A stretch of 64,000 nt of DNA from Pseudomonas sp. PSB18 (lineage in GTDB: Bacteria > Pseudomonadota > Gammaproteobacteria > Pseudomonadales > Pseudomonadaceae), in assembly GCF_014596565.1 (NCBI RefSeq), contig NZ_NOIN01000016.1, forward strand, positions 37,790 through 101,789, written 5' to 3'. How positions within the stretch are numbered: the first letter of the stretch is position 1; each line of letters opens with the position of its first letter. The translations under genes and the position numbers were made by a program. This document shows, piece after piece, positions 36,523 to 45,191 of the stretch. The notes below the pieces were generated by a model. That model was given only the letters and a program-made list of their open reading frames with translations, was not told the DNA's origin and did not search any database.

Positions 36523-36801
36523 GTGGCCAACTCACCTTCCGCCAAAAAACGTGCAAAACAGGCTGAGAAGCGTCGCAGCCACAACGCCAGCCTGCGTTCC
36601 ATGGTTCGTACCTACATCAAAAACGTAGTTAAGGCCATCGACGCAAAAGACGCTGAAAAAGCTCAAGCTGCCTACGTTCTGGCTGTGCCTGTTATCGACC
36701 GTATGGCCGATAAAGGCATCATCCACAAGAACAAGGCTGCTCGTCATAAGAGCCGCCTGAATGGCCACGTAAAGGCCCTGAACGTTGCCGCTGCTGCCTA
36801 A
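36523..36801 (+). CDS. rpsT: 30S ribosomal protein S20
   Basis: Primary 16S rRNA-binding protein of the small subunit, 92 aa. GTG start preceded by GAGGAG. The sequence MANSPSAKKRAKQAEKRRSH and the basic helical composition are diagnostic. Own promoter and strong terminator; codons are strongly biased, as in highly expressed genes. Confidence 0.97.
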   Translation: MANSPSAKKRAKQAEKRRSHNASLRSMVRTYIKNVVKAIDAKDAEKAQAAYVLAVPVIDRMADKGIIHKNKAARHKSRLNGHVKALNVAAAA

Positions 36802-36815
36802 GCGACGCGCTCGTT

Positions 36816-36844
36816 AAAAAACCGACCTCCGGGTCGGTTTTTTA
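36816..36844 (+). terminator. Rho-independent terminator of rpsT
   Basis: AAAAAACCGACC-TCC-GGGTCGGTTTTTT: perfect ACCGACC/GGTCGGT stem and T-run 15 bases after the stop. Confidence 0.94.
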
Positions 36845-36880
36845 TTGCCTGGAATTCTGTAAACACACCGCAATATAAAT

Positions 36881-36966
36881 GTGGGAGCGAGCCTGCTCGC
36901 GATAGCGGAGTGCCAGACGACTTGCTGTCACTGTTACGCCGCCATCGCGAGCAGGCTCGCTCCCAC
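36881..36966. repeat. REPIN between rpsT and creA
   Basis: Plus REP 36881-36902 and minus REP 36945-36966, consensus arms, 86 bp. Confidence 0.9.
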
Positions 36967-36982
36967 AGAGATTATGTGTTGA

Positions 36983-37447
36983 TTATTGCGCGCGAGCCCA
37001 CGGCAGGATCGGAATCGCCGTCACCGCATTCTGCGGACTGCCCTCGATCACGCGGTCGCTGTAGACCAGGTACACCAGCGTATTGCGCTTCTTGTCGAGG
37101 AACCGCACCACCTGCATGGTCTTGAACACCAGTGAGGTACGCTCGCGGAACACCTCCTCGCCGTCCTTGAGCTCACCCTTGAAGCTGATCGGCCCCACCT
37201 GGCGACAGGCGATGGAGGCCTCGGCACGATCCTCGGCCAGACCCAGGCCACCTTTTACGCCACCCGTCTTGGCCCGGGACAGGTAACAGGTCACGCCATC
37301 CACCTTGGGATCATCGAACGCCTCGACCACGATCCGGTCGTTCGGCCCGACAAACTTGAATACCGTCGACACCTGGCCAATCTCTTCGGCCGAGGCCAGC
37401 AGCGGCATCGCCAACAGCAGGCCGATCAATCCTTTTGCCAAACCCAT
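36983..37447 (-). CDS. creA: CreA family periplasmic protein
   Basis: A 154-aa exported protein of unknown function, conserved in proteobacteria. N-terminal signal (GLAKGLIGLLLAMPLLASA|EE). Two cysteines (about residues 54 and 81). The core motif K-F-V-G-P-N-D-R-I-V-V-E-A-F-D-D-P-K-V is diagnostic for CreA. It starts nine bases after the proB stop, at the distal end of the rplU-rpmA-cgtA-proB-creA series. Confidence 0.9.
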   Translation of the reverse strand: MGLAKGLIGLLLAMPLLASAEEIGQVSTVFKFVGPNDRIVVEAFDDPKVDGVTCYLSRAKTGGVKGGLGLAEDRAEASIACRQVGPISFKGELKDGEEVFRERTSLVFKTMQVVRFLDKKRNTLVYLVYSDRVIEGSPQNAVTAIPILPWARAQ

Positions 37448-37456
37448 GTAATTTCC

Positions 37457-38575
37457 TTAGACAAGAATCAGGTTGTCGCGGTGAACCAGCTCAGGTTCAG
37501 CCATGTAACCCAGCAGACCGACAATCGCATCAGACGACTGACCGATGATTTTCTGCGCCTCCAGCGCGCTGTAGTTCGCCAGGCCACGGGCAATCTCACG
37601 ACCATCCGGCGCCACGCACACCACCATTTCGCCACGCCGGAAGCTGCCCTGGACCAGCTTCACACCCACCGGCAGCAGGCTTTTGTTGCCCTTCGACAGC
37701 GCCGTCACGGCACCCGCATCCAGCACCAGGGTGCCACGGGTTTGCAGGTGCCCGGCCAGCCACTGCTTGCGCGCCGCCAACATGCCGCGCTCAGGTGAAA
37801 GCAACGTACCGATGTGCTCGCCCGCTTTCAGGCGATCCAGCACCCGCTCCAATCGACCACCAATGATGATGGTGTGAGCACCGGAACGCGCCGCCAGACG
37901 CGCAGCACGCAGCTTGGTCTGCATACCACCACGCCCCAACGCGCCGCCGGTACCGCCCGCCACCGCGTCCAGGGCCGGATCATCGGCACGAGCCTCATAG
38001 ATCAGCTTGGCGTCGGGATTGCTGCGCGGGTCGGCGTCGAACATGCCATCGCGGTCCGTGAGAATCACCAGCAGATCGGCCTCCACCAGATTCGCCACCA
38101 GCGCGGCCAAGGTGTCGTTGTCGCCGAAGCGGATCTCATCGGTGACCACGGTATCGTTCTCGTTGATCACCGGGATGACTTTCAGCTCTACCAGCGCGCG
38201 CAAGGTACTGCGGGCATTGAGGTAGCGCTTGCGGTCGGAGAGGTCATCGTGGGTCAGGAGAATCTGCGCCGTATGACGGCCATGCTCGGCGAAGCTGGAT
38301 TCCCAGGCCTGCACAAGCCCCATCTGGCCAATGGCGGCGGCTGCCTGCAATTCGTGCATCGCGCTGGGTCGCGACGTCCAGCCCAGACGGCTCATGCCGG
38401 CTGCCACGGCCCCCGAAGAGACCAGTACCAGCTCGACGCCAGCCTCATGCAAGGCCACCATCTGCTCGACCCACACCGCCATCGCCTTGCGATCCAGGCC
38501 CTTGCCATCCGCCGTCAGCAGTGCGCTGCCGATCTTCACGACCCAGCGCCGCGCACCCGTCACCTTGCTCCGCAT
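37457..38575 (-). CDS. proB: Glutamate 5-kinase ProB
   Basis: First enzyme of proline synthesis; phosphorylates glutamate and is feedback-inhibited by proline. Start at MRSKVTGARRW (second of two adjacent ATG codons) gives 372 aa. Amino-acid-kinase domain (about 1-260) with K-I-G-S-A-L-L (about 14-20), S-S-G-A-V-A-A-G (about 52-59) and G-T-G-G-M-Q-T-K type loop (here G-R-G-G-M-Q-T-K); C-terminal PUA domain (about 275-372). Same direction as cgtA, but separated by a terminator and a REPIN. Confidence 0.95.
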   Translation of the reverse strand: MRSKVTGARRWVVKIGSALLTADGKGLDRKAMAVWVEQMVALHEAGVELVLVSSGAVAAGMSRLGWTSRPSAMHELQAAAAIGQMGLVQAWESSFAEHGRHTAQILLTHDDLSDRKRYLNARSTLRALVELKVIPVINENDTVVTDEIRFGDNDTLAALVANLVEADLLVILTDRDGMFDADPRSNPDAKLIYEARADDPALDAVAGGTGGALGRGGMQTKLRAARLAARSGAHTIIIGGRLERVLDRLKAGEHIGTLLSPERGMLAARKQWLAGHLQTRGTLVLDAGAVTALSKGNKSLLPVGVKLVQGSFRRGEMVVCVAPDGREIARGLANYSALEAQKIIGQSSDAIVGLLGYMAEPELVHRDNLILV

Positions 38576-38653
38576 CATCTTCAACCTTTGCCAGCGGACG
38601 GCGCGACCCAGCGCCGTCCATGGGATTATTCGTATTTGCGTTTTGCAGACACC

Positions 38654-38677
38654 AAAACGCCGCTCGAATGAGCGGCG
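38654..38677 (-). terminator. Rho-independent terminator between cgtA and proB
   Basis: On the minus strand CGCCGCTC-ATTC-GAGCGGCG then TTTTGG. It would end transcripts coming from cgtA before proB. Confidence 0.75.
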
Positions 38678-38730
38678 CCCTGGAAACCGGCTGGCTGCGA
38701 TGATAACACCGCGCCGAGCCACTTAAACCT

Positions 38731-38817
38731 GTGGGAGCGAGCCTGCTCGCGAAAGCGCTGGATCAGCGACATGGACATTGGCTGATATAACGCATTCGCG
38801 AGCAGGCTCGCTCCCAC
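38731..38817. repeat. REPIN between cgtA and proB
   Basis: Plus REP 38731-38752 and minus REP 38796-38817, 87 bp, consensus arms. Confidence 0.9.
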
Positions 38818-38851
38818 AGTTTTTGCAGCTTAACTGACGAACATTTCAGGA

Positions 38852-40075
38852 TCAGTCGCGAACGTAGATGATCTCCGGACCATCTTCGTCATCCACATCT
38901 TCCTCATCCCAGTCGTCTTCGCCGATGTCATGGACCGACTTCACACCACTGCGACGCAGGGCACGCTGGTCATCCAGCGCCTGCAGTTGCGCACGGGCTT
39001 CGTCTTCGATGCGCTGATCGAGCTCGGCCAGCTCTTCCTTGTAGGCCGGATCATTGGCCAGGCGATCGGCGCGATCTTCCAGGTAGCGCATGATGTCGTG
39101 GCACAGGCGCTCGGTGCCTTCTTTGGCAATGGCGGAGATCACGTAGACCGGACCTTCCCACTCCAGGCGGTCGACGATTTCCTTGACCCGCTCCTCGTGC
39201 TCTTCTTCGAGGATCTGGTCGCACTTGTTCAGCACCAGCCAGCGATCACGCTCGGCCAGGGCCGGGCTGAACTTGGTCAGCTCGCTGACAATGACTTCGG
39301 CGGCATCGGCAGCATTGCTCTCATCCAGCGGCGCCATGTCCACGAGATGCAGCAGCAGGCGGGTGCGCGACAAGTGCTTGAGGAAGCGAATCCCCAGGCC
39401 AGCGCCATCGGAGGCACCCTCGATCAGCCCCGGGATGTCCGCAACCACGAAACTCTTCCAGCGGTCGACACTGACCACACCCAGATTCGGCACCAGCGTG
39501 GTGAACGGATAGTCCGCCACTTTCGGCTTGGCGGCCGACACCGAACGAATGAAGGTACTTTTACCCGCGTTCGGCAAGCCCAGCAGGCCCACGTCGGCCA
39601 ACACCTTCATTTCCAGCTTCAGGTCACGCTGCTCGCCCGGCTTGCCTGGCGTGGTCTGGCGCGGCGCGCGGTTGGTACTGGACTTGAAGCGGGTGTTACC
39701 CAGGCCGTGCCAACCACCATGAGCCACCAGCAGACGCTGGCCCGGCTTGGTCAGGTCGCCAATGACTTCCTGGGTCGCGGAGTCGATCACCGTTGTACCG
39801 ACCGGGACGCGCAGGACCAGGTCCTCGCCCTTCTTGCCGGTGCAGTCGGTGCTGCCGCCGTTGGAGCCACGCTCGGCATCGAAGTGCCGGGTGTAACGGT
39901 AGTCCACCAGGGTGTTGAGGTTTTCGTCGGCGAGCATGAAGATCGAGCCGCCGTCGCCGCCGTCACCACCGTTCGGACCGCCGTTTTCAATGAACTTTTC
40001 CCGACGGAAACTCATGCAACCATTGCCGCCGTCGCCGGCCTTTACTCGAATCGATACTTCATCAACAAACTTCAT
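38852..40075 (-). CDS. cgtA: Obg-family GTPase CgtA (ObgE)
   Basis: Essential ribosome-associated GTPase linked to 50S assembly and the stringent response. Start at MKFVDEVSIRVKAGDGGNGC gives 407 aa. Glycine-rich Obg domain (about 1-158), G domain with G1 GLPNAGKST (about 166-174), G3 D-I-P-G-L-I-E-G-A, and G4 N-K-C-D (about 285-288). The C-terminal acidic tail (about 375-407, D/E-rich) is longer than in E. coli and typical of pseudomonads. It follows rpmA, with a terminator in between. Confidence 0.95.
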   Translation of the reverse strand: MKFVDEVSIRVKAGDGGNGCMSFRREKFIENGGPNGGDGGDGGSIFMLADENLNTLVDYRYTRHFDAERGSNGGSTDCTGKKGEDLVLRVPVGTTVIDSATQEVIGDLTKPGQRLLVAHGGWHGLGNTRFKSSTNRAPRQTTPGKPGEQRDLKLEMKVLADVGLLGLPNAGKSTFIRSVSAAKPKVADYPFTTLVPNLGVVSVDRWKSFVVADIPGLIEGASDGAGLGIRFLKHLSRTRLLLHLVDMAPLDESNAADAAEVIVSELTKFSPALAERDRWLVLNKCDQILEEEHEERVKEIVDRLEWEGPVYVISAIAKEGTERLCHDIMRYLEDRADRLANDPAYKEELAELDQRIEDEARAQLQALDDQRALRRSGVKSVHDIGEDDWDEEDVDDEDGPEIIYVRD

Positions 40076-40221
40076 GACACACGCCTCTCGCCATACGGAC
40101 GAGTCGAAAAAAACAAGACATAAGACTCTTGCAAAAATGAACGCAGCGACCAGATCAAGCGCCCGATAGCAGCGCCGGCAGCCCATACAAACAGCTTTGC
40201 AAGAGACTCACCCCACAAACG

Positions 40222-40249
40222 AAAAAGCCCCGTCGCAAGACAGGGCTTC
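40222..40249 (-). terminator. Rho-independent terminator after rpmA
   Basis: On the minus strand AAGCCCTGTC-TTGC-GACGGGGCTT then TTTTTCG: 10-bp stem with one G-U pair, 17 bases after the rpmA stop. It would limit readthrough into cgtA. Confidence 0.88.
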
Positions 40250-40265
40250 TCCAGCATTCTCGCGA

Positions 40266-40523
40266 TTAAGCCGCGACAACGCTCACGTAACGGCGGTTGA
40301 ACGCGCCCTTTACTTCGAACTTGATCACGCCTTCGATTTTAGCGAAGAGGGTGTGATCCTTACCCATGCCTACACCGTAACCGGCGTGGAATTGGGTGCC
40401 GCGCTGACGCACGATGATGTTGCCCGGAATGATTTTCTGGCCGCCATACATCTTCACGCCAAGGCGTTTGGCTTCTGAGTCGCGACCGTTACGGGTACTA
40501 CCACCAGCTTTTTTGTGTGCCAT
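40266..40523 (-). CDS. rpmA: 50S ribosomal protein L27
   Basis: 85 aa; N-terminus MAHKKAGGSTRNGRDS is diagnostic of bL27, whose flexible tail reaches the peptidyl-transferase centre. No N-terminal cleavable extension. It lies 35 bases downstream of rplU in the conserved rplU-rpmA-cgtA order. Confidence 0.97.
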   Translation of the reverse strand: MAHKKAGGSTRNGRDSEAKRLGVKMYGGQKIIPGNIIVRQRGTQFHAGYGVGMGKDHTLFAKIEGVIKFEVKGAFNRRYVSVVAA

Positions 40524-40558
40524 GAGTTCAATTCTCCTAGTGAGGAATTAGGCTGAAA

Positions 40559-40873
40559 TTAAGCCTGAATACCGGTGATTTTGATCTCGGTGTACCACTG
40601 GCGGTGGCCCATACGCTTCATGTGGTGCTTACGACGACGGAACTTGATGATGCGGACTTTATCGTGACGACCTTGGGAGATCACTTCAGCCACAACGGTC
40701 GCGCCAGCAACAACTGGAGCACCGATATTCACGTCATCGCCGTTGGCGACCAACAGAACGCGATCAAAAGTCACGGATTCGCCGGTAGCGACTTCCAGTT
40801 TTTCGATCTTCAGGTATTCACCTGGGGCGACCTTGTATTGCTTGCCACCAGTAACGATTACTGCATAAGACAT
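40559..40873 (-). CDS. rplU: 50S ribosomal protein L21
   Basis: 104 aa from MSYAVIVTGGKQYKV; the basic stretch F-R-R-R-K-H-H-M-K-R-M-G-H (about residues 79-91) is the rRNA-binding part of bL21. The open frame continues upstream to 41089 but only in the promoter region. First gene of its operon, divergent from ispB. Confidence 0.97.
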   Translation of the reverse strand: MSYAVIVTGGKQYKVAPGEYLKIEKLEVATGESVTFDRVLLVANGDDVNIGAPVVAGATVVAEVISQGRHDKVRIIKFRRRKHHMKRMGHRQWYTEIKITGIQA

Positions 40874-41004
40874 GGTATTTCTCCGATAATCCTGCTCACC
40901 CAGCGCTTTAGAAGAAGAGGTATTGGCTGGCATGGCTGCATGGGCTGGAAGGCCCGGATGCAATTGCGTAAGGCAGGTGCTGCCCAGGAAGTTCAGGGTG
41001 CGCG

Positions 41005-41033
41005 ATTGTACGCAAGCTGTAATGGCGATGCAA
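41005..41033 (-). promoter_or_regulatory. Sigma-70 promoter of rplU-rpmA
   Basis: Minus strand: -35 TTGCAT, 17-base spacer, -10 TACAAT, then CGCGCACC (GC-rich discriminator). It predicts a leader of about 125 bases before rplU. Confidence 0.85.
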
Positions 41034-41112
41034 GTAGCCGTCCATCGTGCCTTGACAGCCCCGGACGTGGGTCCTAGCATGCCGCGCAACCCTTCTGGAG
41101 CGCCTGTCGCTG

Positions 41113-42081
41113 ATGCAACCCCAAGCTTTCTACCGCGCAGTGGCGGACGATTTTAGTGCCGTCGACGGCATCATCAAGAAGCAGCTGACTTCCCGAGTGC
41201 CGCTGGTGTCGAAAATCGGCGACTACATCACCTCGGCTGGCGGCAAGCGCCTGCGTCCTTTATTGGTGCTTCTGTGTGGCAAGGCCCTGGGCCGCGAAGG
41301 CGACGACCTGCGCCTGCTGGCTGCCACCATCGAATTCCTGCATACCGCCACCTTGCTGCATGACGACGTGGTCGACATGTCCGGCATGCGCCGTGGCCGC
41401 TCGACCGCCAATGCCATGTGGGGCAACGCTCCGAGCGTATTGGTGGGCGACTTCCTGTATTCGCGTTCGTTCGAAATGATGGTCGAACTGGGCTCGATGC
41501 CGGTGATGAAGATCCTGTCCCAGGCTACTCGCATCATCGCTGAAGGCGAAGTACTGCAGTTGTCCAAGGTGCGTGACGCCAGCACCACCGAGGAAACCTA
41601 CATGGAGGTCATCCGCGGCAAGACCGCGATGCTCTTCGAAGCCTCGACCCACAGCGCCGCCGCGCTGGCCGGCGCGACCATCGAGCAGAGCGAAGCGCTG
41701 CGCACCTTCGGCGATCACCTGGGCGTGGCCTTCCAACTGGTGGACGACCTGCTGGACTACAAGGGCGACGCCGAGACCCTGGGCAAGAACGTCGGCGACG
41801 ACCTCGCCGAGGGCAAGCCGACCCTGCCGCTGATCTACACCATGCGTGAAGGTACGCCGGAACAGGCGGCCCTGGTACGCCAGGCCATCCAGAAAGGCGG
41901 GATCGAGGACCTGGAAAGCATTCGCGAGGCGGTCGAAGCCTCCGGCTCGCTGGACTACACCGCGAAACTGGCCCGGGACTATGTCGCCCGCGCAATCAAA
42001 TGCCTCGATGCCCTGCCGGCCAGCGAATACCGCGATGCCCTGGTGGAGTTGAGCGAGTTTGCGGTCGCCCGTACCCATTGA
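41113..42081 (+). CDS. ispB: Octaprenyl-diphosphate (polyprenyl) synthase IspB
   Basis: Long-chain trans-prenyl transferase making the side chain of ubiquinone. It has 322 aa. The first aspartate-rich motif D-D-V-V-D is at about residues 86-90, followed by R-R-G; the second is D-D-L-L-D (about 212-216). In pseudomonads ubiquinone-9 is typical, so the product may be nonaprenyl diphosphate. It diverges from rplU. Confidence 0.94.
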   Translation: MQPQAFYRAVADDFSAVDGIIKKQLTSRVPLVSKIGDYITSAGGKRLRPLLVLLCGKALGREGDDLRLLAATIEFLHTATLLHDDVVDMSGMRRGRSTANAMWGNAPSVLVGDFLYSRSFEMMVELGSMPVMKILSQATRIIAEGEVLQLSKVRDASTTEETYMEVIRGKTAMLFEASTHSAAALAGATIEQSEALRTFGDHLGVAFQLVDDLLDYKGDAETLGKNVGDDLAEGKPTLPLIYTMREGTPEQAALVRQAIQKGGIEDLESIREAVEASGSLDYTAKLARDYVARAIKCLDALPASEYRDALVELSEFAVARTH

Positions 42082-42095
42082 TCCAAGGGCTTCCA

Positions 42096-42121
42096 TGGTG
42101 AGGGGATTCATCCCCTCGCCA
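42096..42121. repeat. Palindromic repeat, GTGGCGAGGGG family
   Basis: TGGTGAGGGGAT then ATCCCCTCGCCA around a two-base centre (one G-T pair), 14 bases after ispB; same family as 28219-28250. Confidence 0.75.
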
Positions 42122-42205
42122 CAATGCCTTCGCAGCACCACCCGCCTTGCAAAAAACCCTATATAATGTGCGCCCTTTTGCCCTCCTGATACCCAAGGAA
42201 CCTTA

Positions 42206-42547
42206 GTGAGCACGTTGCCACCCTGCCCGAAATGCAATTCCGAATACACTTACGAAGACGGTACCCAACTGGTCTGCCCTGAGTGCGCCCACGAATGGTC
42301 TGCCAGCGGCGAAGTCGAAGCGGCATCCGCTGACACCGTGAAGAAAGACTCGGTCGGCAACGTCCTGCAGGACGGCGACACCATTACCGTGATCAAGGAC
42401 CTCAAGGTCAAGGGCACGTCGCTGGTGGTCAAGGTGGGCACCAAGGTCAAGAACATCCGCCTGTGCGACGGCGATCATGACATCGACTGCAAGATCGATG
42501 GCATCGGCCCGATGAAACTCAAATCCGAGTTTGTCAGAAAAGTCTGA
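42206..42547 (+). CDS. yjdM: Zinc-ribbon protein YjdM (PhnA family)
   Basis: 113 aa. The N-terminal zinc ribbon has C-P-K-C (about residues 7-10) and C-P-E-C (about 24-27); the C-terminal PhnA domain follows (V-G-N-V-L-Q-D-G-D-T-I-T-V-I-K-D-L-K-V-K at about 50-69). Despite the old name, no phosphonate role is shown for this family. GTG start with AAGGA at 42196-42200. A perfect TATAAT at 42162-42167 suggests its own promoter, but no good -35 is visible. Confidence 0.9.
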   Translation: MSTLPPCPKCNSEYTYEDGTQLVCPECAHEWSASGEVEAASADTVKKDSVGNVLQDGDTITVIKDLKVKGTSLVVKVGTKVKNIRLCDGDHDIDCKIDGIGPMKLKSEFVRKV

Positions 42548-42704
42548 GCCTTCTGCATCCCATCCCGCGCCTCGCGTGGGATGGTGCCTCGCCCTCCCCG
42601 CTTCAGCCCGGCCTTGCGCATGCCAGCCAACTACCAGTCGTCTTGAGCTGCGACAACCCATCGTCAGAAAACAAACCGGAATACAAATAGAACCTTGCTA
42701 TTTC

Positions 42705-42723
42705 GATAATAAGAATTATTCTC
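42705..42723 (+). promoter_or_regulatory. Fur box upstream of the gene at 42751
   Basis: GATAATAAGAATTATTCTC matches 15 of 19 positions of the Fur consensus GATAATGATAATCATTATC. It sits where it would overlap a promoter (-35-like TTGCTA at 42695) and ends 27 bases before the start codon, so iron repression is likely. Confidence 0.85.
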
Positions 42724-42750
42724 ATCAAACCCATCAAGGAGATGAGAACC

Positions 42751-43008
42751 ATGACTTATTTGATCGATGCCTGGCTGGACCGCCCACATCCCTACCTCAG
42801 GATCCTGCATCGGGAAACCGGGGAAGTCTGCGCGGTGCTTGAAGAAGAAGCCTTGAGCGAATTACAGGATCAGGGAGACCTGGACATCAACAGCCTGAAC
42901 TCCAGCGAACCGCTGGTGCTCAAGGAGCTGGTGCGAAACCTGTTCCTGTTCTGCTACGCCCGGGCGTTGCGCCCGACGGGTGATTTTAATGGCAGGTTTC
43001 ACGGATGA
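42751..43008 (+). CDS. Small Fur-regulated protein of unknown function (PA4570-like)
   Basis: 85 aa, start MTYLIDAWLDRPHPYLRILH with AAGGAG nine bases upstream; the ATG three codons earlier is too near the ribosome-binding site. Acidic, soluble, no signal or membrane segment, one cysteine pair (residues about 26 and 70). I recall a homologue at the same place in P. aeruginosa (PA4570, between ispB and fklB) being iron-regulated. The Fur box directly upstream supports a role when iron is scarce; the biochemical function is unknown. Confidence 0.75.
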   Translation: MTYLIDAWLDRPHPYLRILHRETGEVCAVLEEEALSELQDQGDLDINSLNSSEPLVLKELVRNLFLFCYARALRPTGDFNGRFHG

Positions 43009-43021
43009 GCACACAAGCCCT

Positions 43022-43108
43022 GTGGGAGCGAGCCTGCTCGCGATGACGGCGTGTCAGTCACATTACTCTCGACTGACCTACCGCCATCGCGAGCAAGCTC
43101 GCTCCCAC
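43022..43108. repeat. REPIN between the Fur-regulated gene and fklB
   Basis: Plus REP 43022-43043 and minus REP 43087-43108 (one-base variant GCAAGC), 87 bp, between convergent genes. Confidence 0.9.
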
Positions 43109-43125
43109 AAAGGCCTGTTACTGCC

Positions 43126-43743
43126 TTACAGAACGTCCAGCAGCTCGACGTCGAACACCAGAACGCTGTGCGGCGGGATGCTGCCAACGCCCTGGGCGCC
43201 GTAAGCCAGTTCGCTCGGCACGTACAGGCGCCATTTGCTGCCGGTATTCATCAGTTGCAGCGCTTCGGTCCAGCCCGGAATCACGCCGCCCACCGGGAAT
43301 TCGGCTGGCTGGCCACGATCGTAGGAGCTGTCGAACACGGTGCCGTCGATCAGGGTGCCGTGGTAGTGGGTACGCACCTGGTCCTCACGGGTCGGCTTGG
43401 CGCCTTCACCCTGGGTCAGCACTTCAAATTGCAGGCCCGAAGCCAGGGTGGTGATGCCGTCGCGCTTGGCATTTTCAGCCAGGAACGCACGACCTTCGCC
43501 CGCAGCGGCTTCGGCTTTGGCGGCGGCTTCGGCTTGCATGATTTCGCGGATGACCTTGAAGCTGGCGGACATTTCTTCCTGGCCCACACGGCTTGGCTTG
43601 CCGGCGAAAGCGTCGGTCAGGCCGGCCAGGATCGCGTCCAGGCTGACGCCCGGTGGCGGGTTGTCGCGCAACTGGTCGCCCAGTTGACGGCCGATGCCGT
43701 AGCTGACGCGGGTTTCGTCGGTGGACAGGTTAACTTCGGACAT
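43126..43743 (-). CDS. fklB: FKBP-type peptidyl-prolyl isomerase FklB
   Basis: 205 aa. N-terminal dimerisation helices (F_N-type, about residues 1-95, rich in A, E, K and Q) precede the C-terminal FKBP domain (about 105-205) with H-Y-H-G-T-L-I-D-G-T-V-F-D-S-S-Y and Y-G-A-Q-G-V-G-S-I-P-P. Start at MSEVNLSTDE with GGAG upstream. No signal peptide, so this is the cytoplasmic FklB type rather than periplasmic FkpA. Confidence 0.92.
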   Translation of the reverse strand: MSEVNLSTDETRVSYGIGRQLGDQLRDNPPPGVSLDAILAGLTDAFAGKPSRVGQEEMSASFKVIREIMQAEAAAKAEAAAGEGRAFLAENAKRDGITTLASGLQFEVLTQGEGAKPTREDQVRTHYHGTLIDGTVFDSSYDRGQPAEFPVGGVIPGWTEALQLMNTGSKWRLYVPSELAYGAQGVGSIPPHSVLVFDVELLDVL

Positions 43744-43930
43744 GCTGCTGCTCCGCTGTGCGGACGGCTCGGGAATGGCCGTGCGTGACACAGCGCCTCC
43801 CGGAGCGCCCGGAACCAAAAGGGCGAGCAGACTAGCACAGATGCCATGACGGATGACGAGCGCTCACGTCAAAGTGCCTCGCCGGAAACGACAACGCCCG
43901 CCTGCCTCTCGACAGACAGGCGCTGCGCCA

Positions 43931-44419
43931 CTAGTGCTTGGTCAGCTTGTCCAGGTAGCCCATGGCGAATGCCGACACCACGAAGGTCATGTGGATGATC
44001 ACGTACCACTTCAGGTGTTCGGGATCGACGTTCTTGGCGTCCATGAAAATGCGCAGCAGGTGAATGGAGGAAATGGCCACGATGGAGGCGGCGACTTTCA
44101 TCTTCAGCGATGAAGAGTCCATGGTGCCCAGCCAGTTGAGCTTTTCCTTGTCGGAATCGATGTCCAGTTGCGAGACGAAGTTCTCGTAGCCGGAAATCAT
44201 CACCATCACCAGCAGGCCACCCACCAGTGCCATGTCGATCAATGACAACAGCACCAGGATCAGGTCGGACTCGGCCATGGAAAACACGTTGGGGATGACG
44301 TGAAAGACTTCTTGGAAGAATTTCAACGCCAGGGCCAGCAGGCCCAAGGACAACCCGAAGTAGATCGGCGCCAGCAGCCAACGGGAGGCGTACATTGCAT
44401 TTTCGATAAAGCGTTCCAT
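43931..44419 (-). CDS. UPF0114 / TIGR00645 membrane protein (YqhA-like)
   Basis: 162 aa with three or four membrane segments (about residues 10-35, 52-77, 108-125 and 135-155). The opening E-R-F-I-E-N-A-M-Y-A-S-R-W-L-L-A-P-I-Y and S-L-I-D-M-A-L-V-G-G-L are characteristic of the family. The function is unknown. It follows a hypothetical gene and is probably independently expressed. Confidence 0.85.
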   Translation of the reverse strand: MERFIENAMYASRWLLAPIYFGLSLGLLALALKFFQEVFHVIPNVFSMAESDLILVLLSLIDMALVGGLLVMVMISGYENFVSQLDIDSDKEKLNWLGTMDSSSLKMKVAASIVAISSIHLLRIFMDAKNVDPEHLKWYVIIHMTFVVSAFAMGYLDKLTKH

Positions 44420-44542
44420 TGAATCTCACACCGGGGACAGAAAATGGCGGCGAGTATATCAGCCACGACGAGCCCCACAAACGCCAGGGCCGTCCCTGGC
44501 CGCTGTCTCCGGTGTCAGGTTGCGGATGCCGGAATCCACTCC

Positions 44543-44884
44543 TCAATGGGGTGGACGGAACTCGAAGCCGCCGGTACTGCGGCAACGACCGCCATTGATC
44601 TCACGTAGCTGGGCCTGCATGTGCAGGCACCAGATCTGCGGGTCGTCGGCCAGTTCATAACCATGCAAGGTCAACGCCTGGACGATAGTGTCGAGGATGG
44701 ATTCGGCGGCGTTCGGACCGGGAAACGGGCCCTGAGCCTTGAGTGCGGAAGGTTGTTCGCCGGCCATTCCGGCGGCAAAAAGCAGGGTCCACATGCCGGT
44801 ATCTCCCGCCAACGGACGGATGGCGCATTCGATACGAGTGACAAGACCCAGGCATTGACGGGTGAGGCAAAGGTTGCGCGACAT
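44543..44884 (-). CDS. Conserved hypothetical protein
   Basis: 113 aa from MSRNLCLTRQCLGLVTRIEC; GAGGGG lies seven bases before this ATG, which I prefer to the longer frame starting at 45025. It has five cysteines and no signal or membrane helix. Not assignable to a family by eye. Homologues at this position in other pseudomonads are probable (between UPF0114 and the Lon-like protease). The function is unknown. Confidence 0.55.
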   Translation of the reverse strand: MSRNLCLTRQCLGLVTRIECAIRPLAGDTGMWTLLFAAGMAGEQPSALKAQGPFPGPNAAESILDTIVQALTLHGYELADDPQIWCLHMQAQLREINGGRCRSTGGFEFRPPH

Positions 44885-45086
44885 GGCGGCGCCCCTCAGT
44901 GATACGGTATTCAGCCCCGGGGAGGCTGTTTCGATCCGATGATGACTCTCGTTATCCTTGAACTGAGGATAGAAGAAAAGTTCCGCTTGCAAGCCAAGCG
45001 AGACCAGAATACGCCGAATGGTCATAGTGTGAATATTGACGCCAAGAGCGTGGCATTTTTCACAATAAATGACCGCAAAACCTATT

Positions 45087-45172
45087 GTGGGAGCGGGCTT
45101 GCTCGCGAATGCGTTAAGTCAGTCACATCAATAATGCTGATCCACCGCTTTCGCGAGCAGGCTCGCTCCCAC
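45087..45172. repeat. REPIN next to the Lon-like protease gene
   Basis: Plus arm 45087-45108 (variant GAGCGGGCTTGC), minus arm 45151-45172 consensus; 86 bp. Confidence 0.87.
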
Positions 45173-45191
45173 ATTCAGTTCATCATCTCTC

